This document shows positions 1 to 10,581 of a stretch of DNA of 64,000 bases, in pieces. Both the position numbers and the translations under genes were made by a program. The notes under the pieces are model-generated. The model was not told the DNA's origin and ran no database searches. It was given only the letters and a program-made list of their open reading frames with translations. Origin of the DNA: Microbulbifer agarilyticus. GTDB lineage: Bacteria > Pseudomonadota > Gammaproteobacteria > Pseudomonadales > Cellvibrionaceae. The stretch spans positions 1,240,001-1,304,000 of the forward strand of contig NZ_CP019650.1 of assembly GCF_001999945.1 (NCBI RefSeq), in the 5' to 3' direction. The first letter of the stretch is position 1. Each line of letters starts with the position of its first letter.

Positions 1-2
1 TG

Positions 3-302
3 AATAGCAACCTAAAACTGGAAGATCTGGCGAGCCAGGTTTCGCTTTCGCCTAAGTTGCTGTCTAACCTAATTAACCGCGAATTCGAGTGCAATTTTTT
101 TGAGTTTATCAATCGCTACAGAATTTCTGAGGTAAAGCAGTTTCTGGCGGACCCCGCATTACAGGACCAGTCTGTCATGGACCTTGCGATGCGTGCAGGT
201 TACAACAGTAAAACAACCTTTAACCGGCTGTTCAAAATAGATACAGGGATGACGCCAACGCAATATCGAAAAATGGAGCCTCTATCCGAGGTTGCTTCCT
301 GA
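3..302 (+). CDS. AraC-family transcriptional regulator, C-terminal fragment (5' end outside window)
   Basis: The reading frame is open from the first bases of the window and ends at a TGA, so only the last 99 residues are present. They make up an AraC/XylS-type double helix-turn-helix: a first helix pair (LEDLASQVSLSPKLLSNLIN), then FINRYRISEVKQFL, and the signature second HTH with DLAMRAGYNSKTTFNRLFK and a final G-x-TPTQYR. Proteins of this family bind DNA as activators or repressors, and the effector domain lies upstream in the protein, outside the window. The neighbouring GH31 glycosidase on the same strand could be a target, but nothing in the sequence proves this. Confidence 0.9.
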   Translation, partial: NSNLKLEDLASQVSLSPKLLSNLINREFECNFFEFINRYRISEVKQFLADPALQDQSVMDLAMRAGYNSKTTFNRLFKIDTGMTPTQYRKMEPLSEVAS

Positions 303-481
303 GTCACGACAATCCAGGGCTGGATAGGTAAGCGCTCACTACCCAATGGTGTGATTTTTGAGCCCGGCCTCAACAAAATAGGTCCCAACTTCCGATTTAC
401 CTAGTCTTGGTACGCACTTTCTAGGCTTTTTCACTAGATTGCCCCGACTATTCTAAAAAAAGAACCGTCGAGGCGATTAGG

Positions 482-670
482 ATGATGAAAGGTATTCGCG
501 GGCGTTGGCTCAAAACTCAGTCACGGTCTGTTCGGGTCGCGGTAGATGTTGCTGCTGTACTGTGCACAATGGCGGTCTTATTGGGTGCGGTAACTGCCGA
601 AGCGGCAATGGTAGCGTCAGTAAACACGCCCCTCTTTGAAACTGTTGAGCCGGGTATCGGTCAGCCCTAG
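482..670 (+). CDS. Small hypothetical exported or membrane peptide (62 aa)
   Basis: This short frame starts at an ATG (a second ATG follows at once) about 180 bp after the AraC-type gene. The product has a basic N-terminus (KGIRGRWLKTQSRSVR) followed by one hydrophobic segment around residues 20-42 that ends in AEAA. That layout suits a signal peptide or a single membrane anchor, leaving only about 20 residues after it. I recognise no family. An upstream GAGGCGATTAGG stretch could act as a weak ribosome-binding site. It may be a real small exported peptide or a chance frame. Confidence 0.35.
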   Translation: MMKGIRGRWLKTQSRSVRVAVDVAAVLCTMAVLLGAVTAEAAMVASVNTPLFETVEPGIGQP

Positions 671-996
671 TTTAGCGAAGTTCTGACTTCCAGAATTCAG
701 GTTTATGTGGCCTGCCGGCAGATAAGCATCATTCATTGCACACCATTGCACGCGAGTCCCTCAGTGCCGCGCCTCGGACCGTGCTTATGTGCCCTATCTC
801 CCTTGTCTCAATATTGTCCCGCCTTAGCGTAATCTTTCCCCGCCTAGCTATGCGTCAATGGGCGCTCACATTACAGTCCTGTTAGACATTGTGTAGCGCA
901 ACTTGCGATGAGCAAAACCGCCTTTTTCGGGTGGATAAAGTTTGACCGCAAATTGTGTTGATTGGCGTTTCCAGCTTTTGAATGTGTAATAGCTCG
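671..996. other. Intergenic region upstream of the GH31 gene
   Basis: About 325 bp without a convincing gene. It must hold the GH31 promoter. I see no clear palindromic operator, no strong -10/-35 pair and no terminator hairpin with a T-run after the small upstream frame. Confidence 0.4.
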
Positions 997-3051
997 ATGA
1001 AAAAAAATACAGCACGCAGTTTACTTATTGGAGCTGTGGTAATTGCCCTGGTTAGCGTTGTAAGCGTCGTAGTGTCCGCAAAAGACAGCGATGGCGATGG
1101 CCTGAAGGACCCCCGTGACAACTGCCCATATGAAGCAAACGCAAGTCAGGCGGACATGGATGGTGATGGGCAGGGGGACATATGTGATATCGACATCGAT
1201 GGCGATGGTTTTATCAATGAGCATGAGATTATTGCCGAGACAGACCCCGAGGATGCTGGGTCGAAGCCGGATCTCCATGCGGATGATGACCGCGACGGTA
1301 TTCAAAATAAAGATGACCGTTGCCCAGCGTCGCCCATTGGTCGGAGTGTTGACGCCCGTGGCTGTGCAGTGGCCGGCGTCACCGAGATGTTGGATGACTA
1401 TAGTGATGAAATTACCCTAAACGCGCCCCATACCGAGCCAATGATTCCCAAGTGGGGGTTTGGTTACATGCAGTCAGGGTGGGGTGAAGAAGATTTTGGC
1501 TACGACAGCCAGGAAGGGTTTCTGGACCATGCCCGCGCATTGAGAGGTATCGAAAATCGCTACGGAAATCACCGCTACCCCTCAGATATCATGGTTCTGG
1601 ACATGTATTGGACCGGCAAGGAATGGAGCTGGCCTGGAAATATGACGTGGGACTTGAACAATTTCCCCGACCCTGAAGGTTTGATCGACTCGCTTCACGA
1701 AATGAATTTCAAACTCATGATGAACTATCACGAGGGCGGATTCGGGGAAGAGTGGTTGGCGCAGCTCCAGCGTGATCTTGATTACGGCCTGGATATTGTC
1801 TGGCTGGATTTTTGGCGAGCCGATTCCCAGTATGAAAAGCGCGTATGGGAGCTGTTGCGCAATCATCACGGAGAAGACAAACGCATCATGTTTATGGCCC
1901 GCCACTACGCGCGGCCGAATCATCACAATCAGGAATCGATTTTAGGTGGTGACTATATGCGTACACCTAATGAGGAATTTTTGGAAAAAGCCATGCCCGT
2001 TCACTGGACCGGCGACGTGCTGGGTGACTGGGAAGGTTTCGCTGAAACCATCGAGGCAATTGTTCACAGCAATGATGGTGCGCCCGGCGGCTGGTCTTAT
2101 TTACATGCAGATACACCAGGGCATACCAAGGGGGAAGACCCCGAACTCGCGTTGCGTTGGATGCAGTTTTCCGACTTCACTACCTCTACGCGCAATCATG
2201 GTACTACCGCGCGAGATGTATGGTCTTGGGGCGATCAGGTAGAAAAACTGAGTTATCAGTCGCGCATGCTGCGTTACCGCTTGTTGCCCTACATTTACAC
2301 CTACAGCTGGCATATATGGCAAGACGCCATGCCATTGACACGGCCACTGCGCCTGGCTTACCCCGGGGAAGCCGACGAAAACCGCTATGTGTATCTTTTT
2401 GGCGAGGAGATCCTGGTGGCGCCGGTGTACAAGTCCGCTGCTTCTTTTCCCGGGGAGAAAATGGATGTTTATCTTCCGAAGGGCAATGGGTCACAGTGGG
2501 TGGATTACTGGACCCATCAAGTGTACGAAGGCGGGCAAACGATTCAGGTTGATGCCAGTATGGATATTCACCCGCATATCCCATTATTTGTAAAGCGCGG
2601 GGCTATTATTCCGATGGGACCGGAAATTTTCCATATTGATCCAGCGGTGCATGCGGATCCAATTACCTTGGATATTTACCCTGAAGAGAAAGGTGAATCT
2701 GCATTTACTCTGTACGATGATGACGGTGAAACTCTAGGGTATCAAAGGGGCGAGCAAAGCTTTTCGCGAATTTCAGCAGTCTCCAGTGATAGACAGTTGG
2801 AAATCGTGATCGGGGCGCATAAGGGGGAATACGCCGGAAAGCCAAAAAAACATAACTATAGGGTGAAGCTTAATCTGATAGGGCGTGACTTCCAGCCACC
2901 AGAGTTGAATGGAGATTCGTTGCCTGCACTGGTTGATATTGACTCAGAAAATCCGCGGGGTTGGCTCTACGATAAAGAAAACAAGATTGTGTGGGTAAAA
3001 TTTTCAAGCGCTGCTGATCAAGAAAATCGTATTGTGCTCCAAAATATTTAG
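997..3051 (+). CDS. Secreted GH31-family glycoside hydrolase with N-terminal thrombospondin type-3 calcium-binding repeats
   Basis: The ATG at 997 is preferred over an in-frame ATG at 982 because it starts directly with a signal peptide (MKKNTARSLLIGAVV, cleaved near VSAK). Residues about 28-125 are Asp-rich TSP3 repeats (DSDGDGLKDPRDNCP, DMDGDGQGDICD, DIDGDGFINEHE, DDDRDGIQNKDDRCP), which bind calcium and sit between signal and enzyme. The catalytic barrel follows. In VWLDFW, Asp271 fits the GH31 nucleophile, and in HWTGD, Asp340 fits the acid/base. A C-terminal beta domain ends the protein. GH31 enzymes cleave alpha-linked glucose, xylose or galactose. The nucleophile loop lacks the usual D-x-N-E, so the substrate cannot be named. 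A strong terminator follows. Confidence 0.85.
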   Translation: MKKNTARSLLIGAVVIALVSVVSVVVSAKDSDGDGLKDPRDNCPYEANASQADMDGDGQGDICDIDIDGDGFINEHEIIAETDPEDAGSKPDLHADDDRDGIQNKDDRCPASPIGRSVDARGCAVAGVTEMLDDYSDEITLNAPHTEPMIPKWGFGYMQSGWGEEDFGYDSQEGFLDHARALRGIENRYGNHRYPSDIMVLDMYWTGKEWSWPGNMTWDLNNFPDPEGLIDSLHEMNFKLMMNYHEGGFGEEWLAQLQRDLDYGLDIVWLDFWRADSQYEKRVWELLRNHHGEDKRIMFMARHYARPNHHNQESILGGDYMRTPNEEFLEKAMPVHWTGDVLGDWEGFAETIEAIVHSNDGAPGGWSYLHADTPGHTKGEDPELALRWMQFSDFTTSTRNHGTTARDVWSWGDQVEKLSYQSRMLRYRLLPYIYTYSWHIWQDAMPLTRPLRLAYPGEADENRYVYLFGEEILVAPVYKSAASFPGEKMDVYLPKGNGSQWVDYWTHQVYEGGQTIQVDASMDIHPHIPLFVKRGAIIPMGPEIFHIDPAVHADPITLDIYPEEKGESAFTLYDDDGETLGYQRGEQSFSRISAVSSDRQLEIVIGAHKGEYAGKPKKHNYRVKLNLIGRDFQPPELNGDSLPALVDIDSENPRGWLYDKENKIVWVKFSSAADQENRIVLQNI

Positions 3052-3072
3052 TAACCACATAGTAGAGTCATA

Positions 3073-3103
3073 AAAAAGCCGGCAATAAACGCCGGCTTTT
3101 TTG
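3073..3103. terminator. Bidirectional rho-independent terminator between the GH31 and S46 genes
   Basis: AAAAAAGCCGGC AATAAAC GCCGGCTTTTTT: a perfect 6-bp GC stem flanked by an A-run and a T-run. It can terminate both convergent genes. Confidence 0.9.
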
Positions 3104-3127
3104 TGCTTGGAAGTTGGGTATAGGAAG

Positions 3128-5443
3128 TTACTGTTGAGCTTCCTTAACACCCATTTCCTCAAGCAGGTTATGGGCGTTGTCGACCTTGTCCATCACCCAC
3201 AGCATGTATTCCACATCGACGTGGATTGCGCGGGTGTTGTCGTTGAAGTCCCAGTCGGCGTTGATGCTGTCGTAGGTGCCGTCGAATACCAGGCCGATGA
3301 ATTCGCCTTTGCCGTTCATGGTGGCAGAACCGGAGTTGCCGCCGGTGATGTCCACAGTGGTGAGGAAGTTCACCGGCACGGAATCGAGGTTTTCATCGTG
3401 GTAGTCACCGTAGTCCTTGTTTTTGATGGCATCCAGTAGTGCCTGCGGAGAATCAAACGGATCTTCGCCGGTGTACTTGGCTTCGATACCACGCAGGGTG
3501 GTGAAGGGAACAAAGCTGTCTTTACCATCGTTGCCATCGGCCGCGCCTTTTACCGTTCCGGCGGGCGGCGTGTAACCTTTCACCAGGCCGTAGGTCAGGC
3601 GCAGTGAGCTATTCGCATCCGGGTATACCGGCTTGCCCTGTTCCTGGTAGTAGGAAATAAGCAGGTCCATAAACTGCGGGCGAACCTTGGCAAAGGCACC
3701 GGTCAGAGCTTTGTTCTTTTTCTCCAGCGCCATGCGGTCATCGAAGGTGGCGACAGCTAGCTGGATAAATGGATCATCACTTGCGCGGAACTCTTCCGGC
3801 GATTTATCCATCCAGGCCAGGCGGGTATCGGTGTCGGTGAGGCCGGTTTTTTCGTACATGGCAGACAGTTTGTTCTGCAATGCTTCGCCACTCAGCTCAC
3901 CGCCGAAGAAGGCATCAAAGCTCTCGATACGCTGATCTTCCGGCAGCGCGTTGTAGCGCTCGAGGAAGTAGCTCCATACGGCCTGGTCTACCGAGGGCTC
4001 GAAGTTGCGCTCGATACGCTTCATGCTCTCGCCAAAGCGGGTCATGTCACGTTCCTGATAGCCGGGTTCACGGTCTGCGTCCGCTTTTTGCTTTTCCTGG
4101 CTCAGGCGGTAGAGGCGTTGGGCACTGCTCAGCATCGCGGAGCGGTTCATGTAGTTGAGCAGCAGGTCGCGCTCTTGGGTGGACTGCTTTTCGGTGATTA
4201 GGTTATTCAGGTCGTTGATCACTGAAGCGTACTGTTTGCGCTCTTCGGGCTTTTCGCCGATCCAGTCCTGCAGGTCCTTTTCCAGCTTTTGTTTGCGCGT
4301 CAGCAGGTCGCTGCGGTTGTAGCCTTCCATCATGCCGGTGAAGTTCTTGGAATAGTTGTTCAGGCCGGCAACCAGGCTTGCGTACTTCAACGCAGCGTCT
4401 TTGTTGTTTTCGGTCGCGTTACCGATCACTTCAGACCACTCTGCCAGTACCTTCTGCATGGTGGGGTAGTACCAGGTGAAGTTATTGCTCACTTCTTCGG
4501 CGGTGCGGTAGCGGTTGGTGCGGCCGGGATAGCCGGCAACCATCACGAAATCGCCTTCCTGAGGTCCTTCGGTCGCCACGGTCAGGTGGTGCTTGGGCTT
4601 AAACGGCACGTTGTCTTTGGAGAAGTCCGCAGGCTTGCCGTCGGGGCCGACGTAAGCGCGGAGGAATGCGTAATCGCCGGTGTGGCGCGGCCACATCCAG
4701 TTGTCGATATCACCGCCGAATTTGCCGATGGAGGAGGCTGGGGCGTGTACCAGACGCACGTCGCGGATGGCCAGCTGCTTGATCAGGTAATAGCTTGCGC
4801 CACCATAGTAGCTGTAAACCTCGCAGCGGTGGCCGGGGTCGGATTCACACGCGGCAACCAGTGCTTTTTCCGCATCTTCAATGGCTTTGAAGCGGGTGGC
4901 GCCGTCCATGGTGTCGTCGAGCTTGCTCTTGATTTTGTCGGTAACGTCGTCCATTTCCACGGTAACGTAGATGCGCGAACCCGGTGCCGCAGGGACTTCT
5001 TCTTCCAGGGTCTTGGCCAGGAAGCCGTTGGCCAGAAGATCATTGTCTTCGGTGGAGTTGTAGGAAATGGAGCCGTAGGCACAGTGATGGTTGGTGGCAA
5101 CCAGCCCTTGGGGGGACACGAAAGAAGCGGAGCAGCCACCGAGGCTGACCACAGCATTCATCGGGAACTTGGTCAGGTCGGTCATGGTACTGGGGTCCAG
5201 CTCCAGTCCCAGCTCTTCCAGCTTGTTGCCCAGTTCAGGCAGCTGGCGGGGCATCCACATGCCCTCGGTTGAAACCGTTGCGGTGCTGCTGGCCGGCTGC
5301 GCCTCAGCGGTGGCGGCAGGCTTGTCGGCGGCAGCGGTGGTGCTGGCTTCCGTGTTGGTGTCATCTGCGGGTTTGCCGCAGGCGGTGAGCAGGGCGATGG
5401 TAAGCGCCAGTCCAAATTTTTGTGTGGACGCGTTTATTTTCAC
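3128..5443 (-). CDS. S46-family dipeptidyl-peptidase (DPP7/DPP11-like), lipoprotein
   Basis: S46 serine exopeptidases remove dipeptides from the N-terminus of peptides in the periplasm or at the outer membrane. The N-terminus carries a lipobox (ALLTAC, Cys22), so the mature protein should be lipid-anchored. A low-complexity Ala/Thr/Glu linker follows to about residue 58. The catalytic His lies in ATNHHC (His120) and the nucleophile in GGNSGSA (Ser704), the family hallmarks. At 771 aa it is slightly longer than typical members (about 710-720), partly because of the linker. The start is GTG with TAAGGAA upstream. I cannot decide between DPP7 (hydrophobic) and DPP11 (acidic) specificity without an alignment. 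It is convergent with GH31 and appears monocistronic. Confidence 0.93.
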   Translation of the reverse strand: MKINASTQKFGLALTIALLTACGKPADDTNTEASTTAAADKPAATAEAQPASSTATVSTEGMWMPRQLPELGNKLEELGLELDPSTMTDLTKFPMNAVVSLGGCSASFVSPQGLVATNHHCAYGSISYNSTEDNDLLANGFLAKTLEEEVPAAPGSRIYVTVEMDDVTDKIKSKLDDTMDGATRFKAIEDAEKALVAACESDPGHRCEVYSYYGGASYYLIKQLAIRDVRLVHAPASSIGKFGGDIDNWMWPRHTGDYAFLRAYVGPDGKPADFSKDNVPFKPKHHLTVATEGPQEGDFVMVAGYPGRTNRYRTAEEVSNNFTWYYPTMQKVLAEWSEVIGNATENNKDAALKYASLVAGLNNYSKNFTGMMEGYNRSDLLTRKQKLEKDLQDWIGEKPEERKQYASVINDLNNLITEKQSTQERDLLLNYMNRSAMLSSAQRLYRLSQEKQKADADREPGYQERDMTRFGESMKRIERNFEPSVDQAVWSYFLERYNALPEDQRIESFDAFFGGELSGEALQNKLSAMYEKTGLTDTDTRLAWMDKSPEEFRASDDPFIQLAVATFDDRMALEKKNKALTGAFAKVRPQFMDLLISYYQEQGKPVYPDANSSLRLTYGLVKGYTPPAGTVKGAADGNDGKDSFVPFTTLRGIEAKYTGEDPFDSPQALLDAIKNKDYGDYHDENLDSVPVNFLTTVDITGGNSGSATMNGKGEFIGLVFDGTYDSINADWDFNDNTRAIHVDVEYMLWVMDKVDNAHNLLEEMGVKEAQQ

Positions 5444-5658
5444 TGTTATTCCTTAATTCATTGTAAGGGGCTGGTGCAAGCGTGTGTCGAGGATCCTCCC
5501 GAGCACACAAGCATCGGCCAAATAGTCGGCCGCGCCTTGATGTTGTCACATAACCTCGGCGGCAAAAAGCTTCCTGCGATCAAAGGAGGTTCCACCGGGG
5601 CAGGTCTCAGACAGTGTAGAATCCGCAGGAAAAGAAGTTGTGTGAAATAGGAGACGTG

Positions 5659-5874
5659 ATGCTTCAGAAGCAGGATCTGATCGATATCGCCCGTACCGAG
5701 ATGCCGTTCGGAAAATATGCGGGAAGGTTGTTAATTGATCTGCCTGAAGAGTATTTGCTCTGGTTTGCGAAGAAAGAGTTTCCCAAGGGACGGCTCGGAC
5801 ACCTGATGGCACTGACCCTGGAGATAAAAATTGAAGGTCTGGAAGGCTTGGTGAAACCTCTGAAAAAACAATGA
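5659..5874 (+). CDS. DUF3820-family small protein (71 aa)
   Basis: The start ATG at 5659 has a good ribosome-binding site (TAGGAG at 5648-5653) five bases upstream; an earlier in-frame start would precede that site. The product holds the short conserved core of DUF3820 proteins: MPFGKYAGR, LPEEYLLWF and FPKGRLGHLM. Family members are about 70 residues long, cytoplasmic and of unknown function. The core resembles the short motif also found attached to some nucleases, but no activity is shown for this stand-alone form. It lies alone between the S46 peptidase and a divergent lipoprotein gene. Confidence 0.8.
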   Translation: MLQKQDLIDIARTEMPFGKYAGRLLIDLPEEYLLWFAKKEFPKGRLGHLMALTLEIKIEGLEGLVKPLKKQ

Positions 5875-5933
5875 GCTCCAGCAGGTATCACCATGGGAAC
5901 TCATTGTTTGGATACGTTTAGCAATGCATTCGT

Positions 5934-6200
5934 TTAGCGATAAACACGGCGGCCACGGCTGTCGTAGTAATAGCGTCTTTTTTTCTGGCGGTCGTACAAC
6001 CAACCACCGGCACCGCCGATAGCAGCGCCCACCGCTGCACCACCGGCATCACCCGTGATGAGGGCACCGGTTACTGCGCCAACCCCAATACCGGTACCTA
6101 CGCGGCGGTCGGTATCACTCATGCTGGCGCAGCCAGCGGTTGTCAAAGTCAGCGCCAGGGCAGAAGCCACACCGGCACGCTTCAGGATCTGTAACTGCAT
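5934..6200 (-). CDS. Glycine-zipper (YMGG/OsmB-like) small lipoprotein
   Basis: 88 residues. A signal peptide ends in a lipobox (TTAGC, Cys24), followed by a glycine-zipper hairpin (VGTGIGVGAVTGALITGD, then GGAAVGAAIGGAGGWLYD) and a basic, Tyr/Arg-rich tail (KKRRYYYDSRGRRVYR). Glycine-zipper lipoproteins of this type insert a small helical hairpin into the envelope and are often induced by osmotic or envelope stress; that role is family knowledge, not visible here. The ribosome-binding site GCGGAG lies about six bases before the ATG. Confidence 0.82.
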   Translation of the reverse strand: MQLQILKRAGVASALALTLTTAGCASMSDTDRRVGTGIGVGAVTGALITGDAGGAAVGAAIGGAGGWLYDRQKKRRYYYDSRGRRVYR

Positions 6201-6785
6201 AAATACTCCGCTTGCAATTGCTAAGACATCGCTCGGGGAGTGTATGGTCCGGAATAACCGCTCCCAATGATGCCCAAGGGAAAATTACACGCCAGGACAA
6301 AAATGAGAAAAAAGTGTGGGGGCACTTTTTGCGATCCTAAACTGGTATCAGTCCCGGGAAGACTCCCCCATCGCGAGACGAGGTGGAGTGCCAAGAAAAA
6401 GCGGTCCGTAACGAAGACTGAACATGACCGGAAATACGCCCACAGCGGGTGACCACTGGTCTGAAATATTGGTTTCAGCGAGTGAAAGAGCGGGAAGTTT
6501 CAGTCAGCTTGATTGGGAAAATGGGGCGAAGGCGGTCGACATTGTTCGGCCGCTTTTCCGTTGTGGCGGTACCTAAAGACGGCCGAAGCGCTGCAAGAGT
6601 GTTGGGGTTTCTCTCCTTCTGCCTCTCCCATGGCACACCTTTCTTTATTTGGAAATAAATTCCTCACAGTACGGGTTTTGAGGTGGTTTTTTGCGCCATT
6701 AGTGATATTGAAGTTGTGACATATCTCCCACTGGTGACTTAACGCACTGGCCACATGGTTCAAAAACGGGTTATGGTAAAAATGT

Positions 6786-6803
6786 AATGACATCGCTGTC
6801 ATT
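6786..6803. promoter_or_regulatory. Operator palindrome 1, NagR-like, upstream of the chitinase
   Basis: AATGACA-TCGC-TGTCATT: perfect 7-bp arms around a central CG, fitting AATGACANCGNTGTCATT. The central CG and length fit LacI-family operators. From memory, the pattern closely resembles the NagR operator of chitin/GlcNAc regulons in Shewanella and Alteromonadales. Confidence 0.75.
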
Positions 6804-6814
6804 GTCTTAAGGTG

Positions 6815-6834
6815 AAATGACAGCGGTGTCATTT
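6815..6834. promoter_or_regulatory. Operator palindrome 2, NagR-like, upstream of the chitinase
   Basis: AAATGACA-GCGG-TGTCATTT: perfect 8-bp arms, same core as operator 1. The two centres are exactly 30 bp apart, about three helical turns, so two repressor dimers would sit on the same face of the DNA. Confidence 0.75.
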
Positions 6835-7024
6835 GCGGGCTGCAGACCGCATATACACGAGGTACCCGTTCAAGAAGTTATTGAATAACGAACAAGTTAG
6901 AAGTACCGGCATTGCTGTTGAATGCCGTTCCACTGAGGGCAGCGATGCCCGTTGCGGTTTAACGGAAACAGCATTTCGCTGCCCTGGTTGATAGATCCTT
7001 ACCCATAAAATAACGACAAGGTGA

Positions 7025-9904
<2,880 letters not shown>

Positions 9905-9947
9905 TCAAGAGGTTTTGCGTTAACGCGAACTAATTGAGCAGCAAAGA

Positions 9948-9978
9948 AAAAGCCCCGGTATTTACCGGGGCTTTTTTA
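9948..9978. terminator. Rho-independent terminator between chitinase and cytochrome genes
   Basis: AGCCCCGGTA-TT-TACCGGGGCTTTTTT, with an A-run on the left, so it can work for both convergent transcripts. Confidence 0.92.
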
Positions 9979-10014
9979 TTGGGTGCAGGCTATATGCTGT
10001 AAATGGAAAGAGCG

Positions 10015-10563
10015 TTACAGCGGGAAGCGGATCACCACGCCGCCCATGGTTTCACCCAGCTCGAAGTCGGTACGCGGGCTATCCACATGTTCGTTGTGGC
10101 AGCTGACACAGGCGGGAGATACCGCTACGTCGGGGTAAACCGCAGTAAAGTAATCGGTGTCCCCGAGAGTTTCGGTGCCGTAGAAGTTTTGCCCGGGATT
10201 GTCGTTGATAAACTGCAGGCCTTCTTTTTCCAGCTCGGTGCGCGGCTTGTTCTGTTTGTTAATAGCCCACTGGGAGAGTAGGGCATAGTTAAAGCCGGAA
10301 TCCATTTCCGCAACGCGCTCGGCCCCCATGCGCATCATTTGTGCAGGTAGCGGCAACGCCTTGGTATCTTTCCAGTGCTCGTCGGCTTTGATGACCTGTT
10401 CTTCATTTGCCAGTCGGTTGACCACAAAGTTGGTATAGCTGGCCCTGTCTGCTTCGATGACTGCAAAGATAGCGTCGGCCATCCGCTCCGGTTGAACACC
10501 ACTTTGTTCACTACAGCCAGCCAGTACCGCTCCAGCCATCATTACGGAAAGTAATTTACGCAT
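10015..10563 (-). CDS. DUF3365 (Tll0287-like) monoheme c-type cytochrome lipoprotein
   Basis: 182 residues with a lipobox (VLAGC, Cys17) and a single heme c site near the C-terminus (CVSCH, Cys152-His156). The rest is the DUF3365/Tll0287-like heme domain, a PAS-like fold also used as a sensor module in signalling proteins. Here it is a free, lipid-anchored periplasmic protein, so a redox carrier or heme-based sensor role is likely. It is the last gene of a three-gene minus-strand operon, 18 bp after the 11-heme cytochrome gene, and its start has a GGAGGGG ribosome-binding site. The electron partner is unknown; the neighbouring cytochrome is the obvious candidate. Confidence 0.88.
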   Translation of the reverse strand: MRKLLSVMMAGAVLAGCSEQSGVQPERMADAIFAVIEADRASYTNFVVNRLANEEQVIKADEHWKDTKALPLPAQMMRMGAERVAEMDSGFNYALLSQWAINKQNKPRTELEKEGLQFINDNPGQNFYGTETLGDTDYFTAVYPDVAVSPACVSCHNEHVDSPRTDFELGETMGGVVIRFPL

Positions 10564-10581
10564 GTTCCCCTCCTGTTGGGA

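Noticed and set aside
6267-6832. Several 60-110 codon frames upstream of the chitinase
   Set aside because: They overlap each other on both strands, lack ribosome-binding sites and have low-complexity or improbable products. The region is better read as a regulatory spacer.
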